Below, piece by piece: positions 6,768 to 12,214 of a stretch of 12,214 nucleotides of DNA. Below the pieces are notes generated by a model that saw only the letters and a program-made list of their open reading frames with translations, did not search any database and was not told the origin of the DNA. How positions within the stretch are numbered: position 1 is the first letter of the stretch; the number at the start of each line of letters is the position of its first letter. This stretch comes from Bacteroidia bacterium (GTDB lineage: Bacteria; Bacteroidota; Bacteroidia; UKL13-3): contig JAKRSG010000220.1 of assembly GCA_022402405.1 (NCBI GenBank), forward strand, positions 1-12,214, given 5' to 3'. The translations under genes were made by a program, and so were the position numbers.

Positions 6768-7862
6768 ATGGCAACAAAATCAAATAAAGCATTTAATAAT
6801 TTACCTATTCTCCCTCCCAAAAAATCTTTGGTGGAAACAATTGCTATTCTCAAGCAAGAGAGCAAATCTGCAGTAGCACTGGCCGAATTAAAAGGACTTA
6901 CTAAAACATTACCCAATCCAAATATTCTCATCAATGCTGTGATTTTAAAAGAAGCACAAGCAAGTTCTGGTATTGAGAATGTGATTACCACTCAGGATAA
7001 ACTTTACCAGGCCTTATATGCCAAATCTGCTAAACCTGATATAGCAACCAAAGAGGTTTTACGATATAGAGAAGCCCTTCTAATGGGTACACGCTTAATC
7101 AAAGAAAAGGGGTTTCTTAATACCAATGGAATAATTGCTATTCAAAAAGAATTGGAAGAAAATAACGCTGGATTGAGAAAGCTCCCGGGAACAGCTTTAA
7201 TCAACGATTTGACCAATGAAGTAATTTACACTCCTCCTGATAATTTCGATACGATTAGTGACTTAATGAAAAATCTTGAAGAGTATATCAATACTGATGA
7301 AGATGATGTGTCTCCATTAATCAAGTTAGCTATTCAACATTATCAATTTGAAAGCATTCATCCGTTTTATGATGGAAATGGCAGAACAGGAAGAATTATT
7401 AATGTCATGTATTTGATTTTGAAAGGACTTTTAAACGAACCTGTATTGTATTTGAGTTCTTATATTATCCAAAACAAGGGAGATTACTATCGATTATTAC
7501 AGGAAATTAGGACTAAAAACAACTGGGAGGATTGGATTCTTTATATGCTCAAAGGCATAGAGCAGACAGCTCAAAGCACAATTGAGCAAATCAAAAAAAT
7601 CAACCTACTATTCAATGAAACACAAAGGTTGGTGCAGGATAAATTACCTAGAATCTATTCAAAAGATTTGATAGAGCAGCTTTTTATTCATCCGTATTGC
7701 AAGATTGAGTTTTTGGTGGAAAATCTAAAACTAAATAGAAAAACCGCGGGAAGTTATTTGAAAAATCTTGAAGATTTGGAGATATTGGCAGCAGAGATGA
7801 AGGGAAAAGAAGTGATTTACGTGAATACTGAGCTTTATAAATTGCTTAAAAGAGGAACTTAA
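6768..7862 (+). CDS. Fic family protein (AMP-transferase type) with N-terminal self-inhibitory motif
   Basis: 364 residues. The core Fic motif HPFYDGNGRTGR (198-209) is complete, including the catalytic His198, acidic Asp202 and Arg209, so transferase activity is expected; Fic enzymes usually attach AMP to a hydroxyl side chain of a target protein. A substrate-clamping flap is visible around 'VIYTPPDNF' (152-160). The motif S66-S67-G68-I69-E70-N71 fits the inhibitory helix (S/T)xxxE(G/N) and lies before the core, which makes it a class II, self-inhibited Fic protein. The N-terminal part is a Fic_N-like domain and the C-terminal part (about 295-360) looks like a winged helix that may bind DNA. 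The target is unknown. It is the third gene of the HTH operon. Confidence 0.93.
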   Translation: MATKSNKAFNNLPILPPKKSLVETIAILKQESKSAVALAELKGLTKTLPNPNILINAVILKEAQASSGIENVITTQDKLYQALYAKSAKPDIATKEVLRYREALLMGTRLIKEKGFLNTNGIIAIQKELEENNAGLRKLPGTALINDLTNEVIYTPPDNFDTISDLMKNLEEYINTDEDDVSPLIKLAIQHYQFESIHPFYDGNGRTGRIINVMYLILKGLLNEPVLYLSSYIIQNKGDYYRLLQEIRTKNNWEDWILYMLKGIEQTAQSTIEQIKKINLLFNETQRLVQDKLPRIYSKDLIEQLFIHPYCKIEFLVENLKLNRKTAGSYLKNLEDLEILAAEMKGKEVIYVNTELYKLLKRGT

Positions 7863-7863
7863 T

Positions 7864-7887
7864 AACGTGGGTAAACTTTACTCACGT
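7864..7887 (+). terminator. Hairpin directly after the Fic gene, possible transcript end
   Basis: Arms at 7865-7875 (ACGTGGGTAAA) and 7877-7887 (TTTACTCACGT) are complementary with one G-T pair; in RNA this gives about 9 bp with a 5-base loop. It begins 3 bases after the Fic stop. There is no U tract, so factor-independent termination is doubtful. Confidence 0.4.
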
Positions 7888-7922
7888 CATTAAAACATGG
7901 GTAAAAAAATAAAAAAAACGGA

Positions 7923-7939
7923 CACGTTTTAAAAACGTG
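7923..7939. repeat. Perfect palindrome CACGTTTT-A-AAAACGTG
   Basis: Eight-base arms (7923-7930 and 7932-7939) around one A, with the same ACGTG ends as the hairpin at 7865-7887. It lies about 130 bases before the candidate promoter of the next operon. It could be a regulator site or part of a repeat element. Confidence 0.5.
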
Positions 7940-7967
7940 AGAAATTTTGGGACATAAAAATGAGCAA

Positions 7968-7985
7968 ATCCAAAAACATTTGGAT
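7968..7985. repeat. Short inverted repeat ATCCAAA-N4-TTTGGAT
   Basis: Perfect 7-bp arms around the loop AACA in the same gap. No U tract and no known match. Of the gap 7863-8133, the rest (7986-8067) shows nothing recognisable apart from the promoter box at 8068. Confidence 0.4.
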
Positions 7986-8067
7986 GGATTTCATCAAATT
8001 GGAGTTAAATTAAGCAGATTTTGCATCACAACCTATTTGTTATAAGGAAAAGTAAAAGAATAATATT

Positions 8068-8075
8068 TACATTTG
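8068..8075 (+). promoter_or_regulatory. Candidate -7 promoter box of the TPR/MazG/helicase operon
   Basis: TACATTTG is an exact match to TAnnTTTG and lies 58 bases before the ATG at 8134, which would give a leader of about 50 bases. The nearest upstream TTTG (8036-8039) is 28 bases away, a little too far for a standard -33 box. Confidence 0.45.
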
Positions 8076-8133
8076 ACAATCATTGAAAGTAATATCAATT
8101 GAGTTAGCAAGAGTAAAGTCAAGAATTTAATTA

Positions 8134-10114
8134 ATGCAAATCCTTCATAAAATAGATCACTTCCTTTTTACCATATTCCCTGAATTAATGGGGGGGGGGT
8201 AATAATTTAATAATCAACACATTAGAACAGTACTATACTTTTGGACCATTTAAACCTAAAGTAACAATTGAAAATGATTGGATAAAAATTGAAATAGATA
8301 CATCTACCATCATTTCTCAGGAGGCTGACTATAGAAATGTAGTTGGATTATGTGAAAAAGGGAAATACACTCAAGCCAAACCAATACTAAAAGATCTTAT
8401 TGAAAAAAATCCATCAAATTCGGAATACCACCGAGTAATGGGTCAGATTTTGTCGGAAGAAGGAGACCAAGAAGAAGCAATAAATTGCTTAATAGATGCT
8501 TTACGTTGGGATTCTAAAAACGGATGGGCATTACTTATGTTGGGGAATATTTTTTCAAAATTCAAGAATGATATTCCTACTGCAATGAAGTATTATGACC
8601 AAGCTCTCATTGCAAACCCTAATGACTATATTACTATAAATAATATTGGTGCCAATCTTTTACAAGAGGGCAAGCTAGAAGAGGCAAAAAAATACTTTTG
8701 GGAAGCCTTGAGTATAAATGATAAATATCCAAATACACATTATGCTATAGGCCTAATTTCCAAAATGGAGGGAGACTTACCGTCTGCTTTTTACAGCACA
8801 ATTCGGGCAATAAAGCTGAATACAAACAGAGATGTGCTTTATCAAAATTCGGTTCGGAATGCATTCGAGATCGCAAAAGATCTTATATCATCAGATTCAG
8901 GTAAAAAAATTTATCGTGAATTTAGACACAAACTAGAATTTGAAGGCGATAAGAAAATTGATATTATTCAAGATGAAGAAATTCCAACCGCTGCAAAGTT
9001 TGAATTTGCAGAAAATTATGATAGAGAAGTTCATATAGTTAGGTTTAAACCAAGTTATCCCGCTAATGAACATTTAATAATGCACGAATTGGTTCATCTC
9101 GACTTAGTAATTCAAGCTAGAAAATTAGGTATAAACCAATTATTCATCTCAAATAAAAGTCACAAATCTACATTTGTAAAAAGCTTAGATACCACCATTA
9201 AGAAATTTTCTAAAATGGGGATGTCTGAAAAGTCAATTGAAGAATATTGTAATAACATATTTGAGGGATTAAACAGACAAATTTTCAACACCCCCATAGA
9301 TCTCTTTATAGAACAATTTTTATTCAATGAATTTCCAGCACTAAGACCCTACCAGTTTCTCTCTCTTGATAGCATTTTGCAGGAGGGTTTGAAAGCTGTA
9401 ACTGACAAAAATATTGTAGAACTTTCCCCGAAGGATATTCTTTCAAAAAGTAAAGTATACAACCTGGTAAATGCACTTCAATTTAAAGATTTATTCGGTT
9501 TTGATTTCATAAAAGACTTTAACGCTACACCTAACGAATTAAATTATGCGAATAACTTCTATAATGAATTCCTAGAATACAAGGATGACAAAGAACCTGC
9601 AGAAGAATATGAATTGATCTTGCATTGGGCTGAGGATTTAAAACTAGATAAAAACTTTGAGTTAGTAAATGAGATTGAATTTAGAACAAAACGAACTAAC
9701 GTAGACAATCTATTAAAATCTATTGAAAAAGACCCTTACGACTTAGAATCAAAAGATCCCTTCAAAGCTAGGGAAATGAAAAAATTCCAAGCATCGCAAG
9801 AAAGTATAGGTACAAACATGGCAGTAGCAATGTTTATGGTAGATGCATTGAAATTCTTTGAAGGAAAACCTGTAGATTTAATAAAGAAAATAGCATTTGA
9901 AATAGCTATGCAAGGAACACAAGGTTATAGGCCAGATAAAGAGAATTACAAAATCAGTTCTATAGAAGGGAAGTCATTTTCTGGCTACCATATTTTAGCC
10001 TATTACTATGTTAGTTGGGCATTAGCCATTCCAGAGATGCTATATCAATTACAATTGCCATATGATGAAGAATACAAACTAGCATTGACAATGCATAAAG
10101 CGAACAAGCAATGA
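8134..10114 (+). CDS. TPR protein with HExxH metallopeptidase-like motif, frame broken by a G10 run (candidate phase-variable gene)
   Basis: Read from the ATG at 8134, the frame gives MQILHKIDHFLFTIFPELM, then three Gly codons and TAA at 8200-8202. From 8189 a second frame, open without an ATG until 8438, runs to TGA at 10112-10114. Removing one G (or adding two) joins them into about 659 codons, and the joined N-terminus is protein-like ('NTLEQYYTFGPFKPKVTIEND'). Starting at 8438 instead would cut into a TPR helix, so that ATG is probably not the true start. About five TPR units span roughly residues 70-230 of the joined protein. Then follows a domain with MHELVHLD, an HExxH zinc site at about 317-321, and an acidic 'PIDLFIEQF' some 70 residues later that could supply a third ligand. 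The function is unknown; a stress-sensing protease is possible. Its stop overlaps the next gene by ATGA. Confidence 0.8.
8190..8199 (+). repeat. Homopolymer run of ten G inside a coding region (possible contingency locus)
   Basis: Ten consecutive G directly after AT of the in-frame ATG at 8188. Such a run is very unlikely by chance in DNA this AT-rich. Lengths of 9 or 12 put the start at 8134 (or 8188) in frame with the large downstream frame; 10 and 11 do not. Slipped-strand changes in such tracts switch genes on and off in other bacteria. A sequencing length error must be excluded. Confidence 0.9.
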
Positions 10115-10440
10115 AAGATATAGATGAAATTACTAACGCACTATTAGAATTTAGAAATGAACGAGACTGGGAACAATTTCATAACCCAAAAGATTTAGCT
10201 ATTGCTATCAATGTTGAAGCTGCTGAATTGCTTGAACTATTTCTTTGGAAAAATGCTGAGGAAGCAAATGCTAAGAAAGTAAAAGAAGAATTAGCAGATA
10301 TATTTTCATACGCATTCCTACTTGCAGAAAAATACAACTTAAATGTAAGAGAAATTGTGCTAGAAAAAATCAAAAAAAATGGAGAAAAATATCCTGTAGA
10401 TAAAGCCAAAGGAAGTGCTAAAAAGTATAATGAGTTGTAA
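10111..10440 (+). CDS. MazG-like nucleotide pyrophosphohydrolase
   Basis: 109-residue all-alpha NTP pyrophosphatase of the MazG/RS21-C6 type, which cleaves nucleoside triphosphates to monophosphate and pyrophosphate with Mg2+. Seen: 'FRNERDWEQFHNPKDLAIAI' at the N-terminus, the metal-binding pair E36-x-x-E39 (VEAAEL) and E60-x-x-D63 (EELADIF), and the conserved end 'KYPVDKAKGSAKKYNEL'. The length is normal for the single-domain form. The ATG at 10111 overlaps the TGA of the TPR gene (ATGA), so its translation is probably coupled to that gene and hence may follow the state of the G tract. The next gene begins 27 bases after its stop. In this setting it may act on nucleotide pools during stress or phage attack rather than in housekeeping (inference). 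Confidence 0.93.
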   Translation: MKDIDEITNALLEFRNERDWEQFHNPKDLAIAINVEAAELLELFLWKNAEEANAKKVKEELADIFSYAFLLAEKYNLNVREIVLEKIKKNGEKYPVDKAKGSAKKYNEL

Positions 10441-10467
10441 AACAAAATAATATTAGCCCAACTTAAC

Positions 10468-12214
10468 ATGAATAAAATAGATACGCTAAATCATATTGAA
10501 ATCGATCTAACAAAATACCCTTTTAAAAAAGAAGTTTTAGGAGAAATACATGAAAACCGTTGGGTAAAAAACCAATGGCCGCTTGTATATATCATCCAAA
10601 ACGACACTCAAAAAATCGCTTACGTGGGTGAATCAACTAATGCGAAAAACCGAATAAACAATCATCTAGCAAATAATCAGCGTAATATATTAAACACAAT
10701 TACACTTATTGGTAGCAGCCGATTCAATAAATCTGCAACTTTAGATATTGAATCAAAATTAATAGAATATTTATCTGCCGAAACAACATTCAAGTTACAA
10801 AATGGAAATGCTGGTTTGTCTTCAGGACATAATTATTACGAAAAGCCATACTATCAAGAACTATTCAATGAAATTTGGCTCAGGTTAAGGGAGGAAAAAA
10901 TAGTCACAAAATCGCTGAAAGAAATTCAGAATTCTGACTTATTCAAATATTCACCTTACAAAGCATTATCACCTGACCAACATCACTCAATAATGGAAAT
11001 TTTGCGTGCATTAAATACCACAAAAAAACAAAGAATTTTTGTTGAGGGAAGTGCAGGAACAGGTAAAACAATTTTAGCAACTTACTTAATTAAACTTCTA
11101 AATTCACCTTTACCAGAAAATGATGAATTAGAAGAATTAGAAGGAGCCAAATTCACAGAATACGAATTGCTTCGAGAATTTCATTCAAAACACAAAAAAC
11201 CAAAGATTGCATTGGTAGTACCTATGACATCTTTAAGGAATAGCCTTAAAACTGTTTTCCGCGCAATTGCTGGATTATCACCAAAAATGGTCATTGGCCC
11301 TTCTGATGTAGTAAAAGAAAGTTATGATCTATTAATAATTGACGAATCACATAGATTAGCACAAAGAAAAAACATTCCCAACTACGGTACATTTGATGCC
11401 ATTAACAGAAAACTTGGTTTAGGGAATGAAGGAACTCAACTGGATTGGATACTTATGAATAGTAAGAGTCAGTTATTCTTTTATGATTATGCACAATCAA
11501 TAAAACCTTCTGATATTCCAAAAGAAACTTTCGATAATCTCAAAAAAAAATCCATTCCTCCAATTAAGTTAACTTCACAGATGCGTGTTTCTGCAGGCAC
11601 CGATTACATTAATTTTGTAGACTCCCTTTTAAAATGCAAACCAACTAATCATATAGATATTCCTGAATCTTACGACTTAATCCATTTTACTTCATTTGCA
11701 GAGTTCTATGAAGCAATTAATAAAAAGGAATTAGAATATGGCTTATGCAGAATGATTGCTGGATATTCTTGGCCATGGATTTCAAAAACCAACAAAACAC
11801 TCTACGATATAAATATTGAAGGATTTTCTTTACAATGGAATAACACTCATGTCGATTGGATAAATTCTGCAAATCCCAAAATCGAAGTAGGTTGTATTCA
11901 TACAACACAAGGATATGATTTAAATTATGCTGGGATAATTATTGGTTATGAAATGACATACAACCCAAATCTCAACAGAATTGAAATAGTTGAAAAAAAC
12001 TACCATGATAGAAACGGTAGTGCGGGAATCAAAGATCCAGAAAAGCTCAAAGAATACATAATCAACATCTATAAAACCATAATGTATAGAGGAATTAAAG
12101 GAACATTTATTTATGTATGTGATCCAAAACTCAGAAAATACATTAGTAAATGGGTTAAAACAATTACTCCAATACAAAAGAATACTATATCAGAACCCAA
12201 ATTTAAAAAAATAG
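10468..12214 (+). CDS. GIY-YIG nuclease fused to DUF2075 / superfamily 1 helicase (3' truncated by window end)
   Basis: 582 codons from ATG 10468 with no stop up to the last base. N-terminal GIY-YIG-type nuclease: 'LVYII' (39-43) and 'YVGES' (52-56) for the two signature strands, R62 and H66 in 'NRINNHL', and the metal-binding Glu, probably E95 in 'LDIESKLIEYL'. Then a DUF2075 P-loop helicase: Walker A GSAGTGKT (194-201), Walker B LLIIDESHR (288-296), 'SQMRV' (370-374), motif V-like 'CIHTTQGYDLNYAGIIIG' (476-493) and a final 'YRGIKGTFIYVCDP' (540-553) that carries the expected arginine. All key residues look intact and the protein is close to its natural end. It probably binds and moves on nucleic acid and nicks or cuts it. 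It is the third gene of the operon with the TPR and MazG-like genes. Confidence 0.9.
   Translation, partial: MNKIDTLNHIEIDLTKYPFKKEVLGEIHENRWVKNQWPLVYIIQNDTQKIAYVGESTNAKNRINNHLANNQRNILNTITLIGSSRFNKSATLDIESKLIEYLSAETTFKLQNGNAGLSSGHNYYEKPYYQELFNEIWLRLREEKIVTKSLKEIQNSDLFKYSPYKALSPDQHHSIMEILRALNTTKKQRIFVEGSAGTGKTILATYLIKLLNSPLPENDELEELEGAKFTEYELLREFHSKHKKPKIALVVPMTSLRNSLKTVFRAIAGLSPKMVIGPSDVVKESYDLLIIDESHRLAQRKNIPNYGTFDAINRKLGLGNEGTQLDWILMNSKSQLFFYDYAQSIKPSDIPKETFDNLKKKSIPPIKLTSQMRVSAGTDYINFVDSLLKCKPTNHIDIPESYDLIHFTSFAEFYEAINKKELEYGLCRMIAGYSWPWISKTNKTLYDINIEGFSLQWNNTHVDWINSANPKIEVGCIHTTQGYDLNYAGIIIGYEMTYNPNLNRIEIVEKNYHDRNGSAGIKDPEKLKEYIINIYKTIMYRGIKGTFIYVCDPKLRKYISKWVKTITPIQKNTISEPKFKKI

Noticed and set aside
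7864..7941. CRISPR array or tRNA in the gap after the Fic gene
   Set aside because: The repeats are too short and too few, with no regular spacers, and no cloverleaf can be drawn.
8438..10114. Taking ATG 8438 as the true start of the TPR protein
   Set aside because: The frame is open and protein-like back to the G run, and this Met-Gly lies inside a TPR helix, so the start is only the first ATG left after the frame break.
10179..10469. Minus-strand frame over the MazG-like gene, and others at 11717-11908 and 11920-12177
   Set aside because: They overlap genes with intact catalytic motifs and show no domain of their own.

Overview
The window looks like chromosomal DNA of a member of the Bacteroidota. 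The evidence is low GC, near-absence of Shine-Dalgarno sequences, several copies of the Bacteroidota-type -7 promoter box TAnnTTTG, a Cys+2 lipoprotein signal, and a short protein family that I know only from this phylum. The genus cannot be read from the sequence.

Left half (1-6027) is ordinary core genome. It holds the 3' end of a rhodanese gene and a UPF0324 (YeiH-like) membrane transporter with a TTG start. A perfect 17-bp bidirectional terminator follows. On the minus strand come ftsH and, upstream of it, a small gene of the Bacteroidota family often mislabelled 'ABC transporter ATPase'. A divergent geranylgeranyl-reductase-type flavoprotein follows, then a convergent hairpin, then a minus-strand TPR lipoprotein. 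The intergenic gaps carry copies of a short GGCTGAACC motif.

The stretch 6028-6246 is a patchwork of low-complexity and repeat-like sequence and marks a change to more AT-rich, accessory-type DNA, all on the plus strand. Cassette 1 (6262-7862) is a tight operon: an XRE-type HTH regulator, a 57-residue protein overlapping it by ATGA, and a Fic AMP-transferase-type protein with a built-in N-terminal inhibitory motif. A TAnnTTTG box lies only 7 bases before the regulator's ATG, inside an inverted repeat (TTGACA-N5-TGTCAA) that could be an auto-operator.

Cassette 2 (8134 to beyond the window end) is the most interesting part. Its first gene encodes a TPR protein with an HExxH zinc-peptidase-like motif. 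It is interrupted after codon 19 by a run of ten G. With ten G the natural start at 8134 is read out after 22 codons; with nine or twelve G it opens into a continuous frame of about 659 codons. The gene overlaps (ATGA) a MazG-like nucleotide pyrophosphohydrolase, followed 27 bases later by a GIY-YIG nuclease fused to a DUF2075/superfamily-1 helicase, cut by the window end. A possibly phase-variable operon of protease-like sensor, nucleotide hydrolase and nuclease-helicase is a good candidate for an undescribed defence or stress system. That role is inference; the sequence directly shows the domains, the overlaps and the G tract.

No tRNA, rRNA, CRISPR array, transposase or integrase gene was seen.
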